From contig JAHFWL010001237.1 in assembly GCA_021292165.1 (NCBI GenBank), positions 45,070 to 109,069 of the forward strand: a stretch of DNA of 64,000 bases. Reading direction: 5' to 3'. How positions within the stretch are numbered: the stretch's first letter is position 1; every line of letters begins with the position of its first letter. Made by a program: the position numbers and the translations under genes. The notes beneath the pieces are model-generated. The model was not told the origin of the DNA and did not search any database. It worked only from the letters and a program-made list of their open reading frames with translations. This document shows, piece by piece, positions 54,677 through 64,000 of this stretch. The DNA comes from Shinisaurus crocodilurus. Lineage: Eukaryota > Chordata > Lepidosauria > Squamata > Shinisauridae.

Positions 54677-55445
54677 TGCTGTGATTCAGAGCGCTGTTCT
54701 CCTTCCAGGTAATTTGGGCTAGGTCATAATGCATGTACATCACTTGGTTTCTCATAAATGGTTGACTCGCTGAATGTGAGTCCATAGAAAAGAATGGTCC
54801 TGGTGTTGCCAATGGGTATTGTGGAAGTTCAGCGCTTAAATCATGTATGCAAGTGGTCACTCAGCATTGCCTTCATCGCATGGTGAACATGTCCCTGTGA
54901 GCCAACCCTACCACTAGGCCAGGCCCCGCCACATTCCGGTGGTGGTGGTGGTGGTGGGTTAAAGACAAAAGGGGGTGGGGCTAAAAATACAACTCCCCCC
55001 CCCCAGCAGATTGTCACTTAGAGCTCTTACTGAAAGCAACTCAGCCTTAGGAGAGGCATTTCAATCTTTTAGAATGGGGGAAAAAATCTGCACAAACCTG
55101 GGAAACCACCAAAAGATTGTCAAAGGGGGTAGGGCCATCTGCAGAACCCTGGAGAGTCAGTCTGGGACCCCGGGAGGGCCAGATTTCACTCCAGGCCCGA
55201 GGTTCCCCACCCCTGCGTCAGGCAGAGTGAGTCGGCCGCCCACCTCAGGCAGTAGATGCTGAAGGGCGAGGAGCAAACAGAGTGGTGTGTGTCACACGGC
55301 CTGCCCTGCGCCCACTAAGCTAGCTTGCTGCTCTCGGATGCAGTGGAGGAGGATGGATTATTGCCAGTGCTGAAGTAAGATTCAACTACCAGTCCAGTCA
55401 AGCAAGCAAAATGTCTTGGGTTAGGCCTGAGCCAGCCCTACGCTT
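54677..55445. repeat. hAT MITE fragments and (GGT)n
   Basis: (GGT)n at 54939-54957. A hAT end in complement at about 55200-55215 (GGTTCCCCACCCCTG) and another near 55425-55440 (TGAGCCAGCCCTA). Matching partner ends are not clear. Confidence 0.45.
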
Positions 55446-56189
55446 GAGGCAGCCTTGGGGGATGTTCAGCGTTTGCCCTCATTTAGAGGATCAGGCCCAT
55501 GTAGTCTCGACCTCTGACTGAAATCCTAAGAAGAAAGGAACTCATCTTCCAACCCTGCAATACATTTCTTTTTTCATTCATCAATAAATAAAGGACTTAG
55601 AATGCTGCTTAGATAGGATTTTTCCCCTTTTAAAAATCTATTTATTCCCTGTTGTCATGTCACTGAGCAGAGATACAATTTTGCCTGTGCCCTCTTTCTA
55701 GCTAAGAGTTCCATTATCCTCCCATGATACTGAGCTGTATATAAATGAAGAGATTTCCCCTTACTTCTTTCAACTGGAAAAAAATTCTAATAAATTATTG
55801 CTCAACATGCTTAAGCAGATTGGTGATGAGTGCTCTGGAATGGTAGTATAGCAGCTCTCGGGCTGAGCCTCAATATTTTGCATGGTGTGTGAAATGGGAA
55901 AACCTTTGAATGAGTCATTTTCCTCAGTGATTGCACCCCTTTTACTTTTTCAATTTCCACAGAAGCATCTTCAGCTGGCCTGATTTATGCAAAGAATACG
56001 GTTCTCAGAAGTCATTTGGAAACCTTGGCTTTGAGGATTGGGCTGGTAAAAGATGGATATTTGTATCTTAAAGGAAAACCATTCCAGAATATATGAATAC
56101 AAACAAATTCAATAATAATGGAAATTGCCCACTGAAGGAAAAGTCCCTTGCTTTTCCTGAAAATACGCTGGACTGTATCATTCCATGAT
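55446..56189. other. No recognised feature
   Basis: AT-rich, apparently single-copy. Confidence 0.45.
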
Positions 56190-56417
56190 GGGTTGGATCC
56201 AGGATCTGCCTTCTGTAGAAGGAAGGGTTCCACTCATGGGAACGGCTTCTGCCTGTGTTTCATGAATCGCCCCTCCCACTAGTGCCACAGCTCACTCAAT
56301 TCAGCAGAGTCCCCCACCCTCTGAGTAGCCTTTTCAGGGAACTAAGGGTGCCATGAGTGGGCAGGGAAGTCCACTTCTGCCAGGCCAATTGCATATGACT
56401 AAATCTGGATCCAACCC
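56190..56417. mobile_element. GGGTTGGATCC-family MITE
   Basis: Ends GGGTTGGATCCAGGATCTG and complement GGGTTGGATCCAGATTTAG, 228 bp. Target duplication not evident. Confidence 0.7.
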
Positions 56418-56858
56418 TTAGATGGATTTGAAGCCTCTTTATTCTCAGATCAAAGCAGTTTACAATAAATAATGCACTGTAATGAAAATATTTTCCCCCC
56501 TACTGTCAATGAATGCAGAAGCTCTTCTCAGTGTTTTTCTCATGTGCAAAGTGTCTCCATATGGTCTTCTTTTGATGGTTCTGCTGCCAGTTTCACTTGT
56601 TGCTGTTTGATTGATGGTCAGTTCTTCTGACAATATGTGTGCCTCCGACTTGCACTGAATCGGGGTGGTTAAGCTTCAGGCTTGTCATATCTGCTTTGTT
56701 GGGTTTTTTGTTTTGTTTTTTTACTAGAGAACCCAAAGATCCACCAATGAGAGCCAGGTGCACAAGACAAGACATTCACTTGTAAGTAAAGAAGAGAACC
56801 TCAGAATTTGTTTTCTCTGTGCCAGAACTGAAATGAGCTCACAACAGGGATGAATTGA

Positions 56859-56987
56859 TTAGAGTGCAATCCTATGCATGTTTAGACAGAAAAAAATCCT
56901 GCAACTTCCAGGATGGATGGATGGATGGGGAATGCTGGGAGCTGTAGGACTTTTTTCTGTCTAAACATGCATAGGATTGCACCCTTA
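56859..56987. mobile_element. Harbinger-like MITE, TTA target duplication
   Basis: The element is 56862-56984 (123 bp), flanked by TTA at 56859-56861 and 56985-56987. Arms of about 36 bp begin GAGTGCAATCCTATGCATG on the left and, in complement, GGGTGCAATCCTATGCATG on the right. A TTA duplication and G-rich ends fit PIF/Harbinger. A (GGAT)n run sits at the centre. Confidence 0.82.
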
Positions 56988-57380
56988 GTCTATTTCCAGT
57001 CTATGTCAGTTCACATGTATTCATTAATAAGTCCGTCCCATCCCATTTCTGCATCCATCTGTGATTGAAATAATGCAGGAAAATGTCCATTATTTGTGTC
57101 CATTATTATTCATGTGCATGAATGGTTTAATGTTGGAGCTGCCAAATCATGTGAGATCACAGATGCTTTTCTCTCAGAAGGGTAATTGTCATGATTTTTC
57201 TTTTCATGGAGGAGAAGACACAATATTGGACAACATTTCTATTGTTACACTAATCTTACAAGTTGACCACTAATCTGAACATTTTTTTAGCGCAAGCTTC
57301 TCACTAGCTGGTAGGAGGCACCAGGGCTAGGACTGGGAACTTTTGGCTCTCTATACAGCTTCCCTGAAACTGATTCTGGA
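56988..57380. other. No recognised feature
   Basis: No repeat end seen. Confidence 0.4.
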
Positions 57381-57724
57381 CAGATAAAAGCAAGTACTTC
57401 TTCACACAGCACATAGTTCCACTATGGAATTAACAAGATGTAGTGATGGCCGCCAGTTTGGAGGGCCTTAAAAGGGGATTGGACAAATCCATGGAGGAGA
57501 AGGCTATCAATGGCTACTAGTCTTGATTGGCTGTACACTGCCTCCAGTATCAGAGGCAGTATACCTATGTACAAGAGTTGCTGAGAACATCGGCAGGAGG
57601 GTGCTATTGCACTCATGTCCTGTTTGTGGGATCCTATGGGTAGCTGGTTGGCCACTGTGTGAACAGAATGCTGGACTAGATGGACCCTTGGTCTGATCCA
57701 GCATGGCTCTTCATGTTATATGTT
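57381..57724 (+). mobile_element. CR1-type LINE 3' end
   Basis: Starts in the ORF2 end (TACTTCTTCACACAGC, ATTGGACAAATCCATGGAGG) and continues through the 3' region to CTGATCCAGCATGGCTCTTC. Plus-strand counterpart of 36091-36470. Confidence 0.8.
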
Positions 57725-57823
57725 CCTCTGTTGTGAGCTACCAGAGCTGCAGCTTAGAGCTGCCTCTTCCTGGCAACAAAGTATACTCAGGATCTGGATT
57801 GGCCTCTGCCACCATGGTGTAGT

Positions 57824-58058
57824 GAGAGCCAGTGTGGTATAGTGGTTAGAATGTTGGACTGGGACAATGGAGATCTGGGTTCTGGTCTCCACATGGCCAT
57901 GAAGTGCACTGGCTGACTTTGAGCCAGTCACTGACTCTCAGCCTAACCTACCTCACATGATTGTTGTGAGAATAAAATAGAGAGGCGTAGGACCAGGTAA
58001 GCAGCCTTGGGTTCCTTCCAAGAGGAAAAAAAGGCAGGAAATAATGATAATGATAATG
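57824..58058 (+). mobile_element. Squamate-type tRNA SINE
   Basis: GAGAGCCAGTGTGGTATAGT, box B region GGGTTCTGGTCTCC, CCAGTCACTGACTCTCAGCC, AGCAGCCTTGGGTTCC and an AATGAT tail. Confidence 0.83.
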
Positions 58059-59457
58059 GCTAGTGACTGAGCCTTCCTAGACAGGAGAGACTAAGGCTTC
58101 CTGTTTGGGCTAGTACTTTGCCTGAGGAACAATAGTCTTCCTGGCTTTCTGTGTATTTCTGTGTTTTCCTTGGCTCTGACTTCCAGCTTGGTCCCTCGGC
58201 TCTGGCCCCTTGGCATATCACCTGGGTCACAACTCCCCTCTTACAATGACTATGGTTCCACCCTAGCACTGACATATTTTCAGAACTGACTAGTAGACTC
58301 TGTAGGCCCTGAAGTTGGAAGTTGTGAGGGTTGGTGGTGGGCAGCCAGAGACATTGGCAGCTATTGCAGTGCAGGCAAGTGGGCCAAGCTATCTGATCCT
58401 CTCATCCACTGGCTCCTGTCACAGATATAAACTAATATAATAATGCTAAATTTAACTGAGGTGCTTCAAGATGATGACACATTTCAGCTACAGCCATGCT
58501 CAAATGGCCTCTCGAAATTCTCCATTCTTTTTGTGGGCCGGGGAACTTGAAGAGAACACTTAACCAAATTTCTCAAAGGAGAAGAGAACTTCTCCAAACT
58601 CCCCTAATGGTAGGTCTCGCCATTAGCTGTGGCAGTAGCAGCTCCTTTCTTTTTTCCTAAGATTTTTGATTCGTTTTGCTACCAGCAGCGGCAGCGGCAA
58701 CTGTGTTGGCAGCCTGGCCACCATTTTGCATCCTCCACAATGTCCTAGACCAAGTGTCATTCTGACCCATTGGGGGTGGGGGGTGGGTGGAAATGGCAGC
58801 TGCCACAAAAGATGGTGGAGAATATTTTGGAGAAAAACCCGCAAAGTAGCCTTCTTTTTGGGGAGGGGGTGAAAAAGAGAGAAAAATCTCAGAATTCTGT
58901 TCAGAAAAATATATTCTGAGAAATTTCAGCTTTCAGGATTTAAACCCTTGAAATAACTTATATAGAGATACTCAGGTTTTAAAAGTTACACTCCAGTGCA
59001 TACTGAAGAAGGGGAACATAAAATATTTGTCAGTTCCTATTGGGAAGCCTAATTAGGCAGGCAAATGACACAGATGATTTCACTAATTTATATTCTTTGT
59101 GACTTTTTCCGATGAAACACTACACATATGCAGATGCCCTTTGAGCTTTGAAGAGTTTACTGTTTGCAGCTGTAAAAGATGCAAGAGGGAATACCTTAAC
59201 ATATGCCAGAACTCAACAGAATGAATAATGGCGGCATACAATGAGCAAGACATAAAATGGATCTATTTTTTTTTCCCAAAGTGTTTGTTTAAGAGAGGAA
59301 AAGAGACTCTTTCGATGGCAATATTCTAAAAGCATATCAACACATCATCCGCACAGCATGTGTCTTTTCCCTTCAAAAGGAATAAATAAATATCTGTATT
59401 TTTAGAATTATTAAAATACATTTCTGTTATCCTGAAGTATCAAGGTGAATTTACTTA
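58059..59457. other. No recognised gene; possible conserved noncoding stretch
   Basis: No exon recognised. 59030-59440 is repeat-free, AT-rich and contains CTAATTAGGCAGGCAAATGA-like sequence, of the kind found in conserved enhancers. Confidence 0.35.
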
Positions 59458-59647
59458 CTAACGTGCAGTGGAGGCTGGTGGTGACTCCAACGTCAGCGGG
59501 GCTCCTTCTCATGGTACTTCATGGTAGCGAACCTGTTTTGGGGACCGAGTCCAGCACCATGGAGAGCTCCTATAAAGCTCAACAAAAAGATGCAATGGAT
59601 AAGGAGCCCCACTGACACAGGAGTCTCCAGCCTCCCCTGCTAATGTG
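59458..59647. mobile_element. CAGTGGAGG-family MITE
   Basis: The element is 59466-59639 (174 bp), ends CAGTGGAGGCTGGTGGTGA and complement CAGGGGAGGCTGGAGACTCC. Flanks CTAACGTG and CTAATGTG match at 7 of 8 positions. Close to 27114-27323. Confidence 0.84.
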
Positions 59648-59711
59648 TAATTCTGTGCTTTTTATTTGAGGCTCCCCCCCCCCCCGGTACAATATGGTTG
59701 CTGACAGGGCT

Positions 59712-60075
59712 GGCCCTATTGTTAGGCAGAGTGAGATGGTCAACACAGACAGCAGATGGCCCCCAGATCTCCCAAAGATGCTGACCCCTGTCCTATTTAT
59801 TTCCACCTAGAGATGAGGAAGGGTAGATGGGCTTACTGCTGGAGAAAGGGGAGAATAAGAACAGTGGAAGTGATGGTGGCATCTTTGCTGGATGTTGGGC
59901 AACCACCAGTGTAATTGGCCACAGTGTCTCACAGTAATGTATCTTCACTGCGTGGGGTGGCATTGTGGGTAAATACATCCTCAGGGGAGTGCTGTAAAAG
60001 GGGGCTCAGGGCAGGAGTGCCGGGAGTGGTGGGCCCTCAGCAGCTGCTCAGGATGCCACCAGCTGACTCCAGCCT
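59712..60075. repeat. hAT-like fragment
   Basis: CAGGGCTGGCCCTATTGTTA and GGCAGAGTGAGATGGTC resemble the end at 38013. A C-tract (59672-59684) precedes it. Right border unclear. Confidence 0.38.
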
Positions 60076-61019
60076 TGACTGCATAGTGCATTTCATACAT
60101 TCTGTGAAGTTCACATGAACGGTGGCTTAATTCTTCTTCTATTCATGCTGAAGGTAAGTTGCTATGATTTTTAGGACAGGAAAAGCTCTGCAACTGGGGG
60201 AAGGCACAGCACGGGTGAAGATGCCTCAGCCAGGAGCACTTTGTCGCTCCACCTGCATCACTTCCTCCCCAATGGAGGAAAGCAAGAAGTGTGCAAACCT
60301 GCCCCAACTGAATCATGGGGTGGAAGAGCAATCGTCCATCCTGTGCATTAGTCGGGGTGGCTCTGCCTGCCCCATAACTTCCCCCATTGGGGAGGACACA
60401 GTGTGGGTGAAGTACTTAGTGCACTGCTCCCCTCCCAGCTGGGAGGAGGAGCAGCACACTAAGTGTCGTAAATCTGTCCAGTTCCAAGATAAGCTGTAGC
60501 CAAAATATATCATTCCAAAATAGAGCAAACGTAAACCAGTTTGGGATCAGGCAAAGTCATGGTCAAGGTTGTTCCAAGGATCAAAGGTACAGAAGTCTGA
60601 GGTCAGGAATGTCAGGAGCATCTAGCTGTAGCTGTCTTAACAAACAATTGCTTCTAGCATCTGAGTGTGTTTGGGACCTGCCTTTTGAGCAGGCGCTGAT
60701 TGGTAAGGCTGCCCAGCTGGGCCAGGCTGCACTTAGCCTGACCCCACCCCAAACACACTCCGGCCCGGCTGGGCTCTGTCTGGCCTACTGGAGGCACAAC
60801 ACTAAGTAAGGGGAATCCATTGGCTATCTCTGATCAGGAATTGGCGATAACAGGGGTTCTGCTCCCTGCCCCCTGAAACCCCTGGTAGCCTCTAGGGGGC
60901 AGAACTTGGAAATGGATGGTGCTTGGAATGGAGAGGGAGCCAAAGCCTCTACAAGCCAGATGACCTACCTCCATGGGCTCAAGGTTCCCCCATCCTTGCT
61001 CTATGAAATGCAACCTGTT
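60076..61019. other. No recognised gene
   Basis: 60220-60460 contains three short hairpin-like phrases around CCTCCCCAATGGAGGA, CCCCCATTGGGGAGG and CCTCCCAGCTGGGAGG. Origin unknown. Confidence 0.4.
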
Positions 61020-61175
61020 TTAAATATTTGTATGTTAAAGGATTTATGTATTTATTTATTATATTTATACCCCACCTTTTTTTCCTAGTTTTATATCATG
61101 TTTTGTCATGTTGTGACCTGCCCAGAGAGTTTTGGCTACTGGGCAGTGTAGAAATGTAATAAATGAAATGTAATG
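61020..61175 (+). repeat. L2-type LINE 3' end
   Basis: TGTTGTGACCTGCCCAGAGA, TTTGGCTACTGGGCAGTGTA and GAAATGTAATAAATGAAATG at the end. Confidence 0.68.
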
Positions 61176-61661
61176 AAACCTTCTTTGCACATAGAAAACC
61201 AGCCTTCTCCTTGTTGTGCTAACTTTCTATGTGCAGGGAGCTTTTGGTTCCCCATGGGAGCATTTAATCATTCACCATGAAGTGGTGCAGTCCAGGAAAA
61301 GCTTTAGTGTTTGATTCTGCCAATTGTATTTGCACTGTGCCCAATTTTTGATCTATTTATTTTTCAACCATCTGTTGCGGGGAGGGGTGAAAAAAGAATT
61401 TGCACCTGAAAATTGTGGGGATGAGAATTCTGAAGAAATTACAACCTCCTTGTTTCCCTGCGAAAGAGGCAGTCATTTTTCTGCCTCTTTCACAGGGATA
61501 CTGAGAATCTCAGAGAAATGTCTCAGGGCACAGGGCTTCAGTACTTACCTTACTGTAAGGAGGTGGCTGAGGGGTTCGTGTGCTCCCTTCATTTTACTAT
61601 TTTTTTTAATCTCCTTTCTGTCCTTGCAGCCTCTCCTGCTGCTTGAGCTTTCCAAAAAGCC
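61176..61661. other. No recognised gene
   Basis: A short inverted repeat (GAAAGAGGCAG at 61462, CTGCCTCTTTC at 61481). The 156-codon frame at 61324-61794 runs into the hAT element and is not a gene. Confidence 0.4.
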
Positions 61662-62975
61662 CCCTAGAGCAGTGTTCTCCAACCTTGGGCAGGGCCGGAT
61701 TAAGAGCATTATGGGCCTGGTGCTGAGGATTTTGGTGGGCCTTTTTATGGAAATAAATAAAATGAAGACGCAATTTTATATTAAAACAAATTAAATATTT
61801 TAATTACCATTAAAGTGCCAAAACAGAAACATATTGAAAAATATTGCTTTTTTTTGTAAACAATAGCTTGTTAACTCAATAAAACCGTTCATCACACATC
61901 GTTTGATGATAAGTACCTCCACGTTTTTTAACCTCTAGGGCAGTCTTCCCCAACCGGGGCCCTTCCAAATGTTTGGGGCCCCAGCTCCCATCTTCCCCAG
62001 CCACTGGCCATGCTGCCTGAGGCAAATGAGAACTGTAGTCCAAAATATCCAAGAGGGATATTTGGTGAACTCTGTTCTCTGGGGTTTTTCAAAATAAAAC
62101 TTAAAATGCCACACAATTCCCCATGAAAGCGCACGTGCACACACACACACACACACACACCACACAGTATTAGCCAAGCAGGGTGACATTTTGCAGGCGG
62201 CAGGAGGATCAACACCCCCAAAAGGCAGACACCCACACCCACAAACACACAGCCCTTACGTTCAGTTTGGCTCACAAAAGAGGGAAAGCCTTTTTACAGA
62301 AAAAAGGAGAAGGAGAAGGAGAACTTGCAGATCAAAAGAGTCAAACTTTTGAACCTTACCTGTGCAGAGGAGGGCCATCAAGACCCAGCGGCAGGTAAAG
62401 ACCATCCCAGAGGTTTGTCCCATAGCAAGCAGAAGTCATGGTGGAGATTTTGGAGGCGGGTGGGCAGAGAGGGGTCGCTGACGGAGCAAAAACTCAAAAC
62501 TCCTGCAGCTCATCAGTAAGCTTTTGCTCGAGGCTGGAGAGAGAGGTCCCTTCTAAATCTGAATATTACAAACCCTAGGCAAGCCCCCCATGTGCTAGAA
62601 AGTTCTCACAAAGAATGTAGTAACAGTGATTGAAATGCAAAGATACTGAAATGCTAATTTGAGAAACAACAGTTCTTGCTAGGTCTTGCCTCAAGCCTGT
62701 AATGCAGATGTGCTTAGAACACCTTTCTAATCTTGAAAAAATCATTAATTATGCTGAATGATAACGATCAGAGCTAACTCCGAAGGGCGTGTCCCTATAA
62801 TTGCGGGCCTATTGTCTGTTAAGGGCCTGGAGCTTCCGCTCCAACAGCCCCTAGCTTAATCTGCCCCTGACCTTGGGTCCCCAGATGTTTTTGGCCTACA
62901 ACTCCCAGCATGCCCCAGCGGAGTTGTAGGCCAAAAACATCTGGGGACCCAAGGTTGGAGAACACTGCCCTAGAG
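61662..62975. mobile_element. CAGTGTTCTCC foldback MITE split by a larger hAT element
   Basis: The foldback occupies 61670-61689 and 62870-62967. Its own target duplication CCCTAGAG (61662-61669 and 62968-62975) is perfect. The element at 61690-62869 entered its left arm. Confidence 0.88.
61682..62877. mobile_element. hAT-type element nested in the foldback, perfect 8-bp target duplication
   Basis: The element is 61690-62869 (1180 bp), flanked by ACCTTGGG at 61682-61689 and 62870-62877. Ends CAGGGCCGGATTAAG and complement CAGGGGCAGATTAAG. The interior is AT-rich at the left (61750-61920). It holds another MITE-like stretch at 61936-62075 (CAGTCTTCCCCAACC..., CTGTAGTCCAAAATA) and (CA)n at 62137-62166. 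No transposase frame recognised. Confidence 0.86.
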
Positions 62976-62983
62976 GATTTAGC

Positions 62984-63158
62984 CAGGACTTCCTCCCTTG
63001 GTGCTTTCTGGTGCTGCTGCCAGCTGAGTGCCTGGAAGCTGTGAAGAGTTGTTGTCGTTGTCGAAAGGACTTTTAACAACAACAAAACCAAACAAAAAAA
63101 ATGCCTCGCTCAGTGTTCAGGCAGCAGCATCAGAAAGCTCCAAGGGAGAAAGTCCTGA
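62984..63158. repeat. Inverted repeat, 37-bp arms
   Basis: Left arm 62984-63020 (starts CAGGACTTCCTCCCTTGG, reads on to GCTGCTGC) pairs with 63121-63157 at about 33 positions. The 100-bp loop holds GTTGTTGTCGTTGTCG. MITE-like, family unknown. Confidence 0.65.
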
Positions 63159-63624
63159 TCTACATTACACGGTCAAGCTACAGTGCTGCTATATTCACGT
63201 TCCGCAGTCACTACTCGCAGCACTCACTTTCGTTAAATGTACCGTGGTCATTCCGTTTTTCTGCACCGCACCTAAACTCCGTAGCGGTGATACTGGGTGT
63301 TGCCTTGCGCATGCAGGGGAAATGGCCTTTTAAGAGAAAGATTTCCCCCCCCCTCTTTTTGATTCATCATCTATGTGCAGGAGCAAACGACGCACAAGCG
63401 AGACTGTTTTTTTAAGAAAAGGGGGGGCGGGGAAGGTTCTTCCTGCCCCCTCACAAAAAATCATAGAGGAGAAGGGAAGAGAAGTTGTGCTGCTGCCGCC
63501 GCCGCCACTACTGCTGCCGCTGTCCTTCTATGGGGTTAAGCCAGTAGGATCAGCACGCCCATTCCCCTCCACCCAAAACTAATTTCCCAAGCAGTCTTCC
63601 TCCCGCTAAGTTTCCCTAGCAGAC
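63159..63624. other. No recognised gene; GC- and CpG-richer end
   Basis: GCC/CTG triplets at 63488-63520. Frames 63101-63415 and 63028-63333 overlap and show no domain. Too little context to call a promoter. Confidence 0.35.
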
Positions 63625-63860
63625 GCACCATTGAGATCAATATGATTTACTTCTGTGTAAGGCCATTGAAGATAATGTGATTTACATCTGAGCGGGCATT
63701 CAGAGAGAAGCCGTGGGGAAGGAGGGTGGCGGGAAAGCAACCTCGGAGTTGCTGCTGTTTCCCCAAAGGCCGGATAGGTCCTATTCACTTTGTGATTTAC
63801 TTCTGAGCAAGGCCATTGAAGATAATGTGATATTTACTTCTGAGTAGACATGCCTTTTGG
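63625..63860. repeat. Interrupted direct repeat of TGATTTACTTCTG motifs
   Basis: TGATTTACTTCTGTGTAAGG...GCCATTGAAGATAATGTGAT at 63640-63686 recurs at 63792-63838. It resembles the interior of the Harbinger-like MITE family. Confidence 0.6.
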
Positions 63861-63965
63861 CTCATTTACAGCTAGTTGTACTTTGGGGGCAGGGGGTTGA
63901 AATGGGCATTATTTTTTCGAAAGGAGGGGACGGGGGAAGCACTTACTCTCCAGTTCACTTTGCAA

Positions 63966-63986
63966 GAGAGAGAGAGAGAGAGAGCC
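63966..63986. repeat. (GA)n microsatellite
   Basis: About ten GA units near the right edge. Confidence 0.9.
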
Positions 63987-64000
63987 CTGCGGGGAGAGGG

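Noticed and set aside
61324..61794. 156-codon frame, one of the longest outside the LINE
   Set aside because: It crosses the left border of the foldback and of the nested hAT element, so it is assembled from unrelated sequences.
63101..63415. 104-codon frame in a GC-richer region as a first exon
   Set aside because: Its start lies in an inverted repeat, two frames overlap it, and no known protein is similar.

Overview
The window is vertebrate nuclear DNA, most likely from a squamate reptile (lizard or close relative). The basis is the repeat fauna: tRNA-derived SINEs of the type seen in squamates, CR1-, L2- and L1-type LINEs together, a Penelope-like candidate, and very many short hAT- and Harbinger-type DNA elements. 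There is no bacterial gene density, no operon and no Shine-Dalgarno pattern. I recognise no host protein-coding exon, tRNA or rRNA gene, so the window reads as intergenic or intronic sequence. Almost every long reading frame is chance or belongs to a transposon.

Layout. 1-9 kb: a SINE, a solo LTR with 5-bp target duplications (972-1466), an antisense CR1 split by a hAT foldback (1778-2220), an old L2 LINE (4330-6180), a (CAG)n tract and a 5'-truncated L1 with 19-bp target duplications (8279-8662). 9-17 kb: a 5'-truncated LINE with an uninterrupted 424-codon reverse transcriptase frame (10605-11879) and a hAT element (13661-14504) that carries a 5S-rRNA/CR1-tail insert. 17-26 kb: a SINE split by a hAT element that itself carries another DNA element, an L2 LINE and several inverted repeats. 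26.0-26.6 kb: a perfect inverted repeat around a hammerhead-like core, probably Penelope-like. 27-43 kb: CR1, L2 and hAT pieces, including a CR1 inserted into a SINE. 43.5-44.3 kb: a Helitron-like element. 45-56 kb: hAT elements, including a composite CR1 (51868-53060) with two later insertions, and a second copy of the hAT family (53674-54668) that keeps part of a transposase. 56-64 kb: Harbinger-like MITEs, a CR1 tail, a SINE, and a hAT-in-hAT nest (61670-62967) whose two 8-bp target duplications are both perfect.

The elements do not work together as a pathway. The relations that can be read are layers of insertion and likely mobilisation partners: CR1 for the 5S-headed insert, and hAT transposases for the many short foldbacks. 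Stretches listed as 'nothing recognised' were inspected by eye only. I could run no similarity search, so old repeats and conserved noncoding elements may remain in them.
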